From Rattus norvegicus (lineage: Eukaryota > Chordata > Mammalia > Rodentia > Muridae), in assembly GCF_036323735.1 (NCBI RefSeq), contig NC_086034.1:74113939-74177938 (forward strand): 64,000 nt of DNA. Reading direction: 5' to 3'. Positions 22,401 to 33,600 of this stretch are shown here, in pieces (positions within the stretch are counted from its first letter, which is position 1; every line of letters begins with the position of its first letter). The position numbers and the translations under genes were made by a program. The notes beneath the pieces are model-generated. The model searched no databases, was not told the DNA's origin, and saw nothing but the letters and a program-made list of their open reading frames with translations.

Positions 22401-25400
22401 AGGTGTCCAGTAATATCCCAGATCTTTCAAGAAATATATTAGGAGCACAACACAAGCCTTGATTCTGAAAGTTGGAAATGCTAGTTTGAGCTACAAATCA
22501 ATTATACGCAAAATAAGCGGCATTTGGGTTTTTAAAATATGTGACAGAAAGACCACTTCCTGGGCCATAAGAAATACAGGTGTGCAACTGAGTGTCGTTC
22601 AACTTAAAGCCATCTTGCTTTTTTTTTCCCCACTTAAAGAACATACCTTAGAAGAAAGAAAGTAACAGAAAATAGGTGAGTGGGTGTGGAAAGCCATAAC
22701 CCATGGGCTTCTCAGAGGGGAGCCTGCTGTAAAATGGAGAGCTTAGGATGGCTGGGGTAGAATCGCTGGCTGAATTTTGTAAGACATGAACAGAAGTGCG
22801 GGAAGCCATGAAGGATTGCTTCTGCCCAAGCCTCTGTAAGGTGGCAAAGCCCAGGCTGGTATTTCTAGACCCTGTTTGTTGGGGGCACAAATGGAGCTAG
22901 AGACAAGATAGACCATCCACGGGAAAGCCTGAACTACTTTAAGTCACCACCGTGAGCGATGCAAACAAAATGGCTTCCTGGGTCTTATTTTCTTTCCCAG
23001 GAGGAGCTGCCTGATACGTACAGACCTTGGATCCTTGTGGCTAGAAATCTGCCTAAGCTGATTGAGAATGGGAAGCTCCGAGAAGAAGTCGAGAAGGTTT
23101 GAAAGCCTATACAATCGTCTTTCTGTGTAGCTTCTTCACATTTTAATCTTGGCTTTAAGACCTACAACATTCTTACCGGGACTGAGGTCAGTCAAATCTC
23201 TCCATCTCTTGTCAGCTGCCCACACTGCGCACCGAAGAACTGAGGGGACACAGGTTACAGCGCCTGGCACATTTGGCCCTGGGGTACATCACCATGGCGT
23301 ATGTGTGGAACCGAGGGGATGATGATATTCGAAAGGTTTGGAGACTTCCTGGTATTTCTCATACAGTGACTTCTCATTAGCATGAATGTTAATTCCAGCT
23401 TGCGTTAAAAGCAACGTGGTTGGGCTTGGGACAGAACTCGGTGGTGGAGTGCATGCCTGGCACATGGAAGGTCCTAGGTTTGAACCCTAGACCCACAAAA
23501 AGTTAACTACGAGAACTGTATTATTATCATTACCTGTTGTGAATGCCATTGGTCAGTGCTTCCGGAGCAAGGTGCTAAGGGTGAGCTCCAGGCCTTGTAC
23601 GTGTTAGGCTCTGCTGGGCTCCATTTTTAAAATTTGCATCAGGAGGAAAATAAAGCAGTTCCTCACTGGACTGTCATAATTATGTTGTAAACGTCTTCCA
23701 CATCTTGGACAAGAATTTAATAAATGAATACAGACGCGTGTCCTGCTTTTTAAATTTCATAATGTTGTAAATGTTTGGTAGTTACCATACAAATTCAGGT
23801 GGCGTTCAGAATCACATGACGTCCACAAAGACTGCATATTTCAATTTGCAAAGAATGGCGTTGGTTTCTCAGAGCACCTTTTACCATTTAGCAACAAACG
23901 TGGCTGCCAATTTCTTCAGATACTTTTATTGCCACTTGCCGTTTAAAGGCAGAGGCACACACACAATCCACCCATGAAATCAGTCAGCTCCTGGGATATG
24001 GAGAGGAGTGAAACCATCTGTGTAACTGTGGGAGCGCTTTGCACTTGGTTACCCTCTTCTCATAGCATCCGATTCTGCTTGTGAGTAACTGCTGTTTTGT
24101 ATATTGAGATCAGGTAATACAAGTCAGTCTTAGCACAGAGTTCAGAACTCACCCTGCATCCCGGGCGGGCTTTGAAGTCTTAACTCGGGGTTGGGGATTT
24201 AGCTCAGTGGTAGAGCACTTGCCTAGCAGGCGCAAGGACCTGGGTTCGGTCCTCAGCTCCGGAAGAAAAAAGAAATGAAGTCTTAACTCTCTTGTATCAT
24301 CCTTCCGAGACATAGGCTAACAGATCTGCATGGCACCAGTGTGAAGTATTGTGAAGTTTACTGAAAGGAGAATAAACATACCGCACGCACGCACGCATAC
24401 ACGCACGCACGCACGCGTGAGCGTTTCCTTCTTCCGTGTGCTCTGGGACAACACTCTGCACTTCCCACATGAGTCACATTCTGTGTCCTTCGCAAAGCCT
24501 ATGAGTCCAGAGACAACTGGGTTTTCCTTTCTTGCTGCCAGTAGCTAACGTGGTGCCCTGTGGGACAGACGGGTAAAGGACAGAGTGAAAATAGCAGAGT
24601 CGTTTGAAACCCGCAGGCTCCATCTTCTTTTTCTTCCTGTCTGGGGCTGAACTATGCCCTAAACAACCAACATCCCAAACAGGACCCTCGAACCGACGAC
24701 AGGACTGTGTCACCAAACAAGGGAGAGAAAAATTACACATGTGGGCTTCCAAGTGCTGTCTGTGCTCCAGAACAAGTTTCAACAGTGAGATGAGAAGAAA
24801 CTCTGAGATGTTTCAGTGACTAAAAAAGAAAAAGTGACCCGGTGTGTTTCAATCAGGTGCTGCCCCGCAATCTTGCCGTTCCCTACTGCGAGCTCTCGGA
24901 GAAGCTGGGGCTGCCTCCCATTCTGTCTTACGCAGACTGCGTCCTGGCAAACTGGAAGAAAAAGGACCCCAATGGGTATGTAACCGTGACCAGGAAGTGG
25001 ATGCTATCAACTTGGGATGTTTATTCCTTAATTTTTGGCAGTGCGTCTTCTGTTGTTGGTTATGGTTTGTTATAAGATCTCTGTGTCTGTAACTACGCAT
25101 GTGTTACCCGCGAGCATGAGAGAAGCGCCTGGATGTCTATGGGGAAATCCCAAGAGTCTTTGCGTTCACTCTGGTTTGCGCTGGCCTCATATAGTAGAGC
25201 CACCGCCCAAGCCCAGCGTCAGAAGTATGTCCGTCACCACTGAAAATGCTTTCGTGATTCTTTTCATCCCGATTCTCCCTCTGCACCCAGAAAATACATT
25301 CTAAATTGTTGCTTTAAGGTCTAGCGAGGTGGCTCAGCAGGCCAAGGTACTTGCAGCACAAGTTATCAACCCACGTTTAACCGCTGGGATGCAAGCAAAG

Positions 25401-28400
25401 TAGAGAATTGACTCCATGAAATTTTCCTCTGACCTCTACTTGTGCACCATGAAACGTGTGTCCCCCCCATCATGCCCACAGAGAGTAATAATATATATTA
25501 TGCTTTTTAATCCAGTTGGTTTGTATTAAAATGTTAGTTGGAATATAAAGACAGTTTACTATTATTTTATTTATTTTGTTTGGGTTTTGTTTCATTTGTC
25601 TTAGCTTTTGACAATGTCTTGCCATGTACCCCAAAGTGACCTTGAACTTGTTGTCCCCCTGCATCAGTCTCCTGCGCTCTAGGACACTGAGCAGGCATAA
25701 TTAGATCTCAGATCAATAAAACCACCGTCATAGCTACAGCATTTCTATTGCAGTGATAGAAAAGCCTGACTGAGAGCAACTTGGGAAAGAAAGGGTTTTA
25801 TTTCACCTTAGTTGCAAGTTCATCATCTAGGAAAGCCAGAGCAGTAACTCATAGAGGGAATGTAGAGACAGGAACTGGAGCAGAAGCCACGGAGGAATCC
25901 TGCTTGCACACTTGCTCTCTGAATGTGCCGATTGAAATATGGGTACCATCTACACTGGGCTGGGCCCTCATCATCAGTCAAGACAGGCTTGCCCACAGGC
26001 AAGTCTGAGGGCGGCGTCTTCTCCAACGATGTTCCCTCTTCTAAAGCAACTTTAGCTTGTACTGTGTAAACATCAACACTAGCCAGCACAGCATGAATGT
26101 GAACTTCTTAACGTATGGTTTCCCGTCATTAATGTACTTTAGAGATTCCACAGACTTAATTTCTAGAGAGCTAGTTGCATTCAAGACTGAACACATCCTC
26201 GGTGGGAGAAGCAGAAACATGTGAGCTTTCAGGGCAGCCCACTAAGGAGTCAGCTTGTGATAAGACCTACAACAAGAAGTAATAGGCTAACAACAGCCCC
26301 TGTGGCTATCAGATTGTACCTGTGAGATGTAGTCTGCATATGGGACTGCCTTGCTGTACGACGTACCTTCATAGTAACAAATGATTTGGAGTGTATGTTC
26401 TTTGGTTACTCAATTTTAAGCCAGTGTTTCCCAACCTGTGGGTCCTGACCCCTTTGGGGTCACATATCGGATATCCTACATATCAGATATTTGCATAAAG
26501 ACTCAATAACAGTGTCAAAATTATAGTTATGAAGTAGCAACAAAAATGTTTTGGTTGTGGGGATCACCATAACATGAGGAAACATATTAAAGGGCCACAG
26601 CATTAGGAAGGTTGAGACCCATTGGTAAGCAATCTTGAGGAATATAAAACCCATGTTTCTCTCTCCTTAAACCCATGTCTCAATACTGATGGACCGTAGT
26701 GCGTGAGCCAATACTCAAATTTACCTAATTTAATAACTGTTTTATTTTTCTCTCTTCCCAATTGGCATGCTGTTTTGCGGGCTGCTCTCCTAAGGCCCAT
26801 GACATACGAGTAAGTATTTGGTTATTCTTTTATCCTAAAAATTATATGCCATGCAGAGGGAAATGTAGGCTTATGGGATATTCCAAATGATTGGATTGAG
26901 GAAGAAAGTAATTGCAATAATTATTTAAAAGACAAATAGTCCAGTTTCCAATTGCGTCTGCAAACATGACTGTGTCTATAGGATGTTGGAACTATAGATT
27001 CTCGCAACCCTGCTACTTGCATGTTTGAAATTAATATGAACAGATATGAAGAGTAGAAGCCTCTGTCATGTGTGGCCCAGGGACCCCCGTGACTAGACGT
27101 AGTTAGTGAGGTCACCCAATATGTCTACTCTTTATAAGTCAACCCTCAACACACTTGATCTATATACTACACTAAAGTTGGGGAAATAAGACATATGGCA
27201 CCAGTGTAATCTTGCCTAGACGGAGCTAGGCTAAATGTATGGATATAAATATATAAACCATAAAACCAAAGCACTCCTCAAACGGAAGGTTGAAAGGGTG
27301 TCCGGAAGACTGAGAGCTTGTCCCCCTAAGACAAAGTGAGTGGCAAGGAAGGTCTCCAAGACACGAAGCATCTGGGGCATTATCTATCAGGGCTTGAGGC
27401 CTCCTCGCTAGCACCATCGTCTTGAGGAACTCAAATAAAACTGTGAGGTAGGATAAAACAAAGACCCCACAGGTCTCCGTCACGATGGTCGAGAGTTTAA
27501 ACTGTGCCTTTAAACAATGAGCTTTTTGAAGCAGGATCTCACCACAGACACACACAGCAGCAGCACAGCCAGATTTAGAACTCAGGAATCTAAGCTACTT
27601 CAAATTCATAAATGCACAGATTCTAAAGCCACTGTCATACCAATGCCAAAACTCCAGTGGAAAAGAAAAACAGACTCTAACCAGTCTGAGTGTGTGTGTG
27701 TGTGTGTGTGTGTGTGTTGGGGGTGAGACAACAGGGTAAGCATGTACCACTCTAGCCCAGTTAGCTGTGGGATTTAAAAAAGTACAAGAAAAGATAGGGA
27801 AATTATGTTTTCCTACAAATGCATTGTTTGTTCTCCTGCCTGTTTGCCCACTGTGCCTGGTTTTCTTAGGAACATGGACATTCTGTTCTCGTTTCCTGGT
27901 GGGGACTGCGATAAAGGCTTCTTCCTGGTCTCTCTAATGGTGGAAATCGCAGCTTCTCCTGCAATCAAAGTATGTCGGTTCTCTCTTAGCTGGTTGTTTT
28001 CTACCCCCTGTTCATGTGAGCAGGGAAAACATGTAGCAAGTACGTTACATTGGCAGGGTTGACTCTACCCTGGTTAAAGGTAGCATCTGGTCATAAAACT
28101 GGTGAAAATAATAATTACTAAAAAAGACTCTTTTTTTTTTTGCACATCATCCTGAAATATGAAGTCTAGGGGTGATGTATTTAGAATCAAATTAGCAATT
28201 CCAGCATGAAATAAAAAGTCTTCAAAGGGATTTGTCATTAATTCATAGTGATGGAAAGTCAATCGTTCTGCCTGGGAAGACAAAAGCAGCATGCTGGGGT
28301 CATGACTCAGTTCTGGCTGTGCAATCACAAGAGTCTGGTCTCCTGAGGAAAAGGCTGAGCATGTCCTCGTGCACTTACAAGGCCGGGAGGCGCTCCCTGG

Positions 28401-31123
28401 GACTCTCTGTCCAGCCACTAACCTAATCAGTGAGCCCCTGGCCAGTGAGAGATTCTGCCTCATAGAACAAAGGAGTAACTCGGAATGGTTCCGGATGCTA
28501 AGCTCTGGACTTCACATGAGCACAGGCACATACAAACTCACATGCATTCACATACACGCAATAGACATGGAAACATCAATTTGATTTGCTGGATAAGCTA
28601 CAATTTATTTTGTGCCACTGCTAGATCCCCCCTCCCCCACACTCACATTTTAAACTTTATTTTTAAGGCAATTCCTACTGTATCCAGTGCAGTAGAGCAT
28701 CAAGACCCGAAAGCACTGGAGAAGGCACTGTGTAGTATAGCTGCCAGTCTGGAGAAAGCCAAGGAAATTTTTAAGAGGATGCGTGGTGAGTATTGCTGGC
28801 AGTGCTCGTTCTGGGCTCACAGCCATATGTGTCTGGTGTCTGACACAAAGAGGTGTCGAGAAAAGCGAAGGGTAAGATGACCGCTGCTGAGTGCCTGTCC
28901 TCCTCACCGCCCTGTTGGGCTTCTTTGTGTAGCCCATCTAATTATTTCCATTCACAGAAAAGAAAACCTAAAGTAAAAAAAGATAAGACGACTTAGGGTT
29001 ATATGCCACCGGTAGTGAAAAAGGAACCAAGAATTCCAGACGGAGTCTTTTTAATGCTGAGAACGTTTCTTGCCTGACACTAAAACCCCTGCGGAAACCT
29101 GAGGAATACAGATATGATTTCAAGTGTTGAAAAACCTAGATTCTGGTCTGACTAAACTCTGATTCTCCACAAATCCACTCTGGGGGTAACAGAGAAACGA
29201 ATTGTTTCAAAACCGATGTAGAAACTCTACCAAACCCAGGACGTGCGTAAGAGTGATTTGGGAAGGAAATCTGCCTTCCTGCCTCAATTTAATAAGTGGG
29301 ATTTTGTTTGTGAGTTTGAAGCTGCCTCTGGTTGCCTATTGTGGGAGCAAACTCTTCCAATCTGATGTTAGTAAGCTTTAGGAAGACCCATGAGTGGATC
29401 CCATGCGGCTTCTGGGTGGGTGCGTGTGTGCGTGCGTGCCCACGAGTGTTTATTCGTGCTGTGGGTGATGGAGACCAGAGCTCAGAGATGCTAAGAAAGG
29501 ACACGATCACTGAGGTACACGTCCAGTCCTGGTTTTGTTGCTGCAAGAGTTGCATGTGCCTTGTCAGTAAGCACATGGAGTGATGCTGTTCGGCGCTGAC
29601 AGTTTCATTTGAATGACAGTATTGTGATGTCACTTGGTCCCTTGGCAGACCCAATATGGAGGTATGGGAGAGCTAATGAGTAGGTATCCTGTCCATAGGG
29701 ACCTTGTGGGTCTGCCTGATGCCTTTACTGGAGTCTGTATTGAAATCCACACAGTTGTTTGCAATACCCCTGATACTACTTAGCACACACTTTCGTCTTT
29801 CCACAGACTTCGTGGATCCAGACACCTTTTTCCACGTTCTTCGCATATATTTGTCCGGGTATGTATTCTGAGGCTTGACTTTATTTTCTCAACTCATAGA
29901 AAGAGCAGACCAGATCCCAGTTGCTGGCCTCCGGTATCCTTTGGGTTGAAAGACTGGTTTGTGTTGCTCGCATCCACATTGTAGAGAAAGTCACCTTCTC
30001 TTTCTGAATCTGAATTAAGGTGAAGCAAGGCTCCCCTCAGAAAGAATGTCAAAATTCCCTCAGAACTGTGCTATTATTTCTATTCACGAACTTGAGTGAC
30101 GGGTGGGTGGAGGAACCACATCTTCTGTCAGATTTCCTACCTGGCGACTAACCCAAATGGTTTTTCTTTCCTTTTTGAGCCAGTTGGAAGGGCAACCCTA
30201 AGCTGCCGGAGGGTCTGCTGTACGAGGGCGTCTGGGACACCCCCAAAAAATTTTCAGGGGGCAGTGCAGGCCAGAGCAGCATCTTTCAGAGTCTTGATGT
30301 CCTTCTGGGAATAAAGCATGACGTTGGTGAAGGTGGGTGGAAATGACAATGCCTATTTTCTTTTCAACTAACAGGACTATATCTTAATGCAGATTAAGGA
30401 TCCTCCCAGGCAGAAGTGTTACAAATTCAAAGCCATCGTGTGCTACATCCTGAAATCCTGTCCAGTAAAACCAAGGAGAGAGGGAGTCATGGAGGGGTGG
30501 GGTGGGGGTGGGGGAAAGGAAAGATGACAAAGCCAAAACAAGCAAAATATGGTATTAGGAAACTGTTACTTATTCTTCCAGGACTAATGAGAGTCGTAAG
30601 GAATAGCCATTGCTAGGAGCAAGTAGCAAGCTGTGTAGCATGGCCTTGTGCCGCAAAGCCTCCCATGTTGGCTAAGATCACCCAGCCTTCCAGACCTTGC
30701 CCTCTTTCTCTCCTAGCTGAGGAAGTCCTTTCTCCCCAGCTCCTTACCTGTCTTTGTTTTGCTGTAGGATCTGCTGCAGAATTCCTCCAGGAAATGAGAG
30801 AGTACATGCCTCCAGCCCACCGGAACTTCCTCTCCTCCTTAGAGTCAGCTCCCCCAGTCCGTGAGTTTGTCATTTTAAGACGCAATGAAGACTTGAAGAA
30901 GGCTTATAATGAGTGTGTGAATGGCCTGGTCTCCCTCAGAATGTTCCACCTCTCGATAGTAGATACTTACATTGTGAAGCCTTCGAAGCAGAAGCCCATG
31001 GGTGGCCACAAGTCAGAAGAGCCCTCAAACACGGAAAACAGAGGGACTGGGGGTACTGACGTCATGAATTTCCTGAGGAGTGTGAAAGATACAACCAAGA
31101 AAGCCCTTCTGAGTTGGCCTTAG
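19351..31123 (+). CDS. Ido1: Indoleamine 2,3-dioxygenase 1, complete gene of ten coding exons
   Basis: Joining 19351-19449, 23001-23096, 23216-23335, 24857-24975, 26795-26809, 27870-27969, 28668-28785, 29807-29858, 30184-30332 and 30768-31123 gives an unbroken 407-residue protein, the length of mouse IDO1; all nine introns are GT-AG. IDO1 is a cytosolic heme enzyme that opens the indole ring of L-tryptophan to give N-formylkynurenine, the first and limiting step of the kynurenine pathway; it is induced by interferon and dampens T-cell responses. Pocket residues match by alignment with human IDO1: Y130, C133, F167, S171, F230, R235, the 265-GGSA-268 loop and proximal heme ligand H350 (human H346). 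The C-terminal motif RGTGGTD is present. The frame stays open upstream of 19351, so the start rests on family homology and on the TATA box 63 bp before it. No frameshift or stop is seen. Confidence 0.97.
19606..19870 (+). repeat. Polypyrimidine (TTC/TCC)n tract in Ido1 intron 1
   Basis: A pure TTC run to about 19679, then TCC/TTC mixed runs; 265 bp of almost only pyrimidine starting 157 bp after Ido1 exon 1. Its poly-Leu and poly-Glu open frames are artefacts. Confidence 0.95.
20973..21187 (+). mobile_element. hAT-type DNA element (URR1-like), copy 3
   Basis: GCAGTTCTCAACCTTCTTAA at one end and GACCCACAGGTTGAGAAACA at the other, with the GTTGCTACTTCCTAACTGTA interior. Lies in Ido1 intron 1. 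Confidence 0.85.
21780..21935 (+). mobile_element. B-type SINE with CA-rich tail
   Basis: AAAGCCAGGATAAGGTGGTG to CGGTCTCAAAAATAAGGTGA and TTATCCTCTGGCCTACACAC fit a tRNA-derived rodent SINE of the B2/B3/B4 group, whose tail grades into the CA-rich tract that follows. Confidence 0.6.
21936..22290 (+). repeat. Imperfect (CA)n-rich tract with repeated blocks
   Basis: About 350 bp of CACA, CATG and CATA. A longer block (GCAGGCACATGCATGTACAC) occurs twice, near 21989 and 22135, so part of the tract is a tandem duplication. Confidence 0.9.
23001..23096 (+). CDS. Ido1: Ido1 coding exon 2 (residues 34-65)
   Basis: Acceptor TTTCCCAG, 96 nt, phase 0 at both ends, beginning EELPDTYRPW and ending REEVEK before donor GTTTGA. 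It is the same length and phase as Ido2 exon 2. The GTTTGA donor is weaker than consensus. Intron 1 before it is 3.55 kb. Confidence 0.95.
23216..23335 (+). CDS. Ido1: Ido1 coding exon 3 (residues 66-105)
   Basis: 120 nt, phase 0 at both ends. Encodes a helix-rich part of the small domain, including RLQRLAHLALGYITMAYVW. Intron 2 before it is only 119 bp, the shortest in the gene. Confidence 0.95.
23422..23502 (+). mobile_element. Old ID/B4-like SINE fragment
   Basis: GGGCTTGGGACAGAACTCGG to AGGTTTGAACCCTAGACCCA resembles a diverged tRNA-Ala-type SINE. Lies in Ido1 intron 3. Confidence 0.55.
24187..24272 (+). mobile_element. ID SINE, plus strand, in Ido1 intron 3
   Basis: GGGGTTGGGGATTTAGCTCA start and CTGGGTTCGGTCCTCAGCTC near the end, then an A-rich tail. 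Exact 14-bp target duplication TGAAGTCTTAACTC at 24173-24186 and 24276-24289. The internal A and B boxes are intact, so polymerase III transcription is possible. Confidence 0.96.
24857..24975 (+). CDS. Ido1: Ido1 coding exon 4 (residues 106-145)
   Basis: 119 nt, ending two bases into the Gly145 codon. Carries pocket residues Y130 and C133 (human Y126 and C129) in the segment ILSYADCVLANW. Confidence 0.95.
25318..25470 (+). mobile_element. Diverged B2/B3-type SINE
   Basis: TCTAGCGAGGTGGCTCAGCA followed by AAGGTACTTGCAGCACAAG, and TTTTCCTCTGACCTCTACTT near the end, match the B2/B3 layout. Lies in Ido1 intron 4. Confidence 0.6.
25735..26100 (-). mobile_element. Rodent interspersed repeat, antisense (probably Lx-type L1 3' region)
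   Basis: TTCTATTGCAGTGATAGAAA, then GGTTTTATTTCACC and GGCTGGGCCCTCATCATC, match the reverse of the element at 44340-44765. Family name tentative. Confidence 0.5.
26419..26630 (-). mobile_element. hAT-type DNA element (URR1-like), copy 4
   Basis: Reverse orientation: CCAGTGTTTCCCAACCTGTG to GGAAGGTTGAGACCCATTGG, with the interior TTATAGTTATGAAGTAGCAA. Ends 164 bp before micro-exon 5 of Ido1. Confidence 0.85.
26795..26809 (+). CDS. Ido1: Ido1 micro-exon 5, 15 nt (residues 145-150)
   Basis: Only 15 nt, bounded by acceptor CTAAG and donor GTAAGT. It completes Gly145, encodes PMTY and begins Glu150. Without it the conserved DPNG-PMTYE-NMDIL segment cannot be made; skipping it would delete five residues in frame. 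Confidence 0.9.
27689..27718 (+). repeat. (GT)n microsatellite
   Basis: About 14 GT units in Ido1 intron 5. Confidence 0.9.
27870..27969 (+). CDS. Ido1: Ido1 coding exon 6 (residues 150-183)
   Basis: 100 nt. Completes Glu150 and encodes FSFPGGDCDKGFFLVSLMVE, with substrate-pocket residues F167 and S171 (human F163 and S167). Ends in phase 0 before donor GTATGT. Confidence 0.95.
28668..28785 (+). CDS. Ido1: Ido1 coding exon 7 (residues 184-223)
   Basis: 118 nt, helical segment from AIPTVSSAVE to FKRMR, ending one base into the Asp223 codon before donor GTGAGT. Confidence 0.95.
29807..29858 (+). CDS. Ido1: Ido1 coding exon 8 (residues 223-240)
   Basis: 52 nt encoding DFVDPDTFFHVLRIYLSG. Carries F230 and R235 (human F226 and R231), the residues that hold the tryptophan indole and carboxylate. 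Ends two bases into Gly240. Confidence 0.95.
30184..30332 (+). CDS. Ido1: Ido1 coding exon 9 (residues 240-290)
   Basis: 149 nt. Contains LPEGLLYEGVWDTP and the glycine-serine loop GGSAGQSS (pocket residues G266, S267, A268). Ends one base into residue 290 before donor GTGGGT. Confidence 0.95.
30768..31123 (+). CDS. Ido1: Ido1 last coding exon 10 (residues 290-407)
   Basis: Acceptor TGCTGTAG. Includes FLQEMREYMPPAHRNFL, the proximal heme ligand H350 in RMFHLSIVDTY, and the C-terminal GTGGTD motif and helix, ending at TAG 31121-31123. Residues around 364-380, between the heme-ligand helix and the GTGGTD motif, form the variable JK-type loop. Confidence 0.96.
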
Positions 31124-31367
31124 TGTATGTAGCAAGCTCCAATTCTATCAGTGCACAGAAAACACCTGCATCCTAGCCCATTAAATCAGATCCACCAAGT
31201 AAGGCTATAGAATAATTTGCCAGTAATACACTATATAGATTTCAAAATCATCTATGCATCTCCCTGTAGGAGAATAACCAAAAGGAACTATTTAATGATA
31301 TTTTAAAATGACATAAGAAATAATATAAATTATATTTATGATTGAAATGTAACAATGAAACCCACTA

Positions 31368-31373
31368 AATAAA
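31368..31373 (+). promoter_or_regulatory. Ido1 polyadenylation signal AATAAA
   Basis: A canonical AATAAA lies 245 bases after the Ido1 stop codon, followed by GT-rich sequence. The transcript probably ends near 31390. Confidence 0.75.
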
Positions 31374-31654
31374 AGTTACTGTGAGGTTGATTTACTCTTG
31401 TGTCCTTTGTAGCTATAATTAAAGATTCCTCCAAATGATATCTACTTACCAGGGCTGAGTCCTATCCTTTAAAAATACTATACTTTTTCATCCTGACTGT
31501 CTCATTAGTCTGTATTATCATCACACAAAGAGCTTTGGGTGCCAGATTATTGCTCACCAGCCCTAGCAAATATCTCAGGAATGAAGATATAAAAGAATAA
31601 ATGAGTTGCGGACACATAAATCAGGGTTAAGAAGGAAGAAGAGCTCACCTTTGT

Positions 31655-31985
31655 GGTGGTCTGAATGAGGAATGTCCTCCATAGGTTCACATATCTGGAC
31701 ACCCACATCCAGGTTGGTGGCACCATTTGGGGTGGTTATGGACTTTAAGAGGTGCAGCCTTGCTGTCTGAAGTGGACTTTGAAGGGGTATAGCCTTGTCT
31801 CACTTGCAGTCATTAGTCTCTGCTGCCATGTGGTTAAATATGTGACCAGTCAGCTTCTTGCTTCCGCCACCTGCTGCAAAGACTTCCCAACTATTACAGA
31901 CACCCTCTCTGGAACCACGGGCCAAAATAAACTACTTTCCCCCCATGGTATTTCACCACAGAAACAGAAAAGTAATAATTTCGGT
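31655..31985 (+). mobile_element. Rodent interspersed repeat with L1-Lx-like 3' end
   Basis: TGGTGGTCTGAATGAGGAATG at the start, GGCACCATTTGGGGTGGTTA inside and AAATAAACTACTTT with CACAGAAACAGAAAAGTAAT at the end match a very common rodent repeat class. It starts about 280 bp after the Ido1 poly(A) signal. Confidence 0.5.
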
Positions 31986-32259
31986 AAATGCAATTTCTCC
32001 TGAGACTGGGTTATTGGCATTCACCCTCCAATGTGAGTTAATTTAACAATAGGATCCCTGAATCGTAAGTTAAGAGGAGTTGAAGCAGAGTATAGTGGCT
32101 TGTACCTGTAATCCCATCATTCAGGTGGCTGGCACAGAAGGGCTTAGAAGTTCAGGGAAAGACTACATTACATACTAAGTTCCAGGCCAGCCTGTATCAA
32201 AATACATATAAATAAATAAGTAAATAACTACAATTAAAAGTTGTTTGAGCCAAATGTAG

Positions 32260-32395
32260 TAGCACTCTCTTGAAAGTCCAGCATGTAGGAGACCCTGGAT
32301 GTTCAAGGCCTGGTGAGCTACCCAATGACTTCCAGGCCAACCTACGCTACAAGAGTGAGACTTTATTTCAAAAACAAAACCAAAACTAAAATGAG
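32260..32395 (+). mobile_element. Diverged B1 SINE
   Basis: GTAGTAGCACTCTCTTGAAA to CAGGCCAACCTACGCTACAA and GTGAGACTTTATTTCAAAAA match the B1 right half. Just upstream, 32075-32215 is another B1/B4-like fragment. Confidence 0.6.
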
Positions 32396-32446
32396 CAAAA
32401 GTCATAAGTTCTGAGTCAACCTTTCCTTTTAAAGATGACAAAATCA

Positions 32447-32474
32447 GTGCTCGCTTCGGCAGCACATATACTAA
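32447..32474 (+). pseudogene. Minimal U6 snRNA retro-insertion (5' 28 nt only)
   Basis: The 28 bases from GTGCTCGCTTCGG to CATATACTAA are identical to the 5' end of U6 snRNA, the 5' stem-loop. They are flanked by perfect 17-bp direct repeats AAAGATGACAAAATCAG at 32431-32447 and 32475-32491, the mark of target-primed insertion; the first G is shared with the left repeat. The rest of U6 and any poly(A) tail are missing, so it cannot act as U6. Confidence 0.9.
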
Positions 32475-32499
32475 AAAGATGACAAAATCAGTTCTCAGA

Positions 32500-33430
32500 A
32501 GGATGAAGTAACTTACTCAGGGCCACATAATTAGTTACAATTGGGAGGACCTTTAGTTTCTTGGATATACTCATTTTTATTCCTTCTTCCCTTGGGATAT
32601 GTTAGAAGGAAAAGAACTTGGGAAAGTGGGAAATGAAGAAATGTGATGATCCGAGATCACAGGAGAGACAAGTACGAAACCAGAGATCAATGTAACAAAA
32701 GATAGGAATCCTCACAACAGTCCCACTGACCTGGACTTAGCAAGCTCTTAGAATGGACAGACTTCATCTCTGAAGAAATAAGATAAGACATGAGTTTTAA
32801 TGAGTGTAGACAAGTAGGTGTTAGACAGACAATGTAATCGTGAGCTTCAGTGGCTTTCCTCTAATATAGGATGTCATTATGACATCAAGTGGAATGTGGC
32901 TCGCAGCAAAGGTTTGACCTGACAAAGCACAGCAAATTACACTGATAACTGTACTTAGGACGACAAGTTTTCTTCTCTTCCTATTGATGTTTCCACAACG
33001 AACGCACATAAATTTATAATGAGAAAAGTGTGTGTGTCTGTAGTCCTACATCCTGTATGTCTACATGTGTGTCTGTAAATCTTAAGATAGAATCAAAAGG
33101 ATTATCTTTGGACCTTAATATGCGATAGAAACTCCAAAAGTCTGGTGATCGAGATATAGGTTCTGTCTTAAATATTGATTGGCTGAGATCTCAAGTGTGT
33201 CACTTTATATGTCTGCCATAGAAACATAAGACTATTTTGGGGACACATGATAAAAACAAAACTGAGACCTTCAGAGCACTCAGAAGAAAAAAGTAAACAA
33301 GAAGTCAGTGTCTCAATCACAATACTGTCAAAGGCCTGATCTCTGGTGAATTAGCTTTTTTTACATAGGCTCCTTCTTCTCACAAGAACATCGAAGGCCA
33401 AGTATGTATTGGTGGGCCTTTTGAAGACAT
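32500..33430. other. Intergenic stretch, nothing recognised
   Basis: AT-rich sequence without a recognisable gene or repeat family. Confidence 0.45.
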
Positions 33431-33439
33431 ATAAGACAA

Positions 33440-33600
33440 CCCTGTTGAACATGGTAGAGCACACATAGAATCCCAGCACCTTAAAAGTGGAGGGAGAAGT
33501 TCTAGCAGTTCAAGACCAGCCTTTGTTACACACAGAGTTCAAAGCCATCTTGGGCTAAATGAGATCCTTTTTCAAAACAAACAAACAAACAAACATACAA
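33440..33600 (+). mobile_element. B1/B4-type SINE
   Basis: CATGGTAGAGCACACATAGA, AGTTCAAGACCAGCCTTTGT and a (CAAA)n tail fit a diverged B1-type SINE. A related fragment follows at 33715-33830, and an antisense one at 33975-34075 (GATAGGGTCTCACTATGTAG). Confidence 0.65.

Noticed and set aside
24187..24272. tRNA gene
   Set aside because: It has the tRNA-like A and B boxes of an ID SINE, plus an A-rich tail and target duplication.
32447..32474. Functional U6 snRNA gene
   Set aside because: Only the first 28 bases are present and there is no upstream polymerase III promoter.
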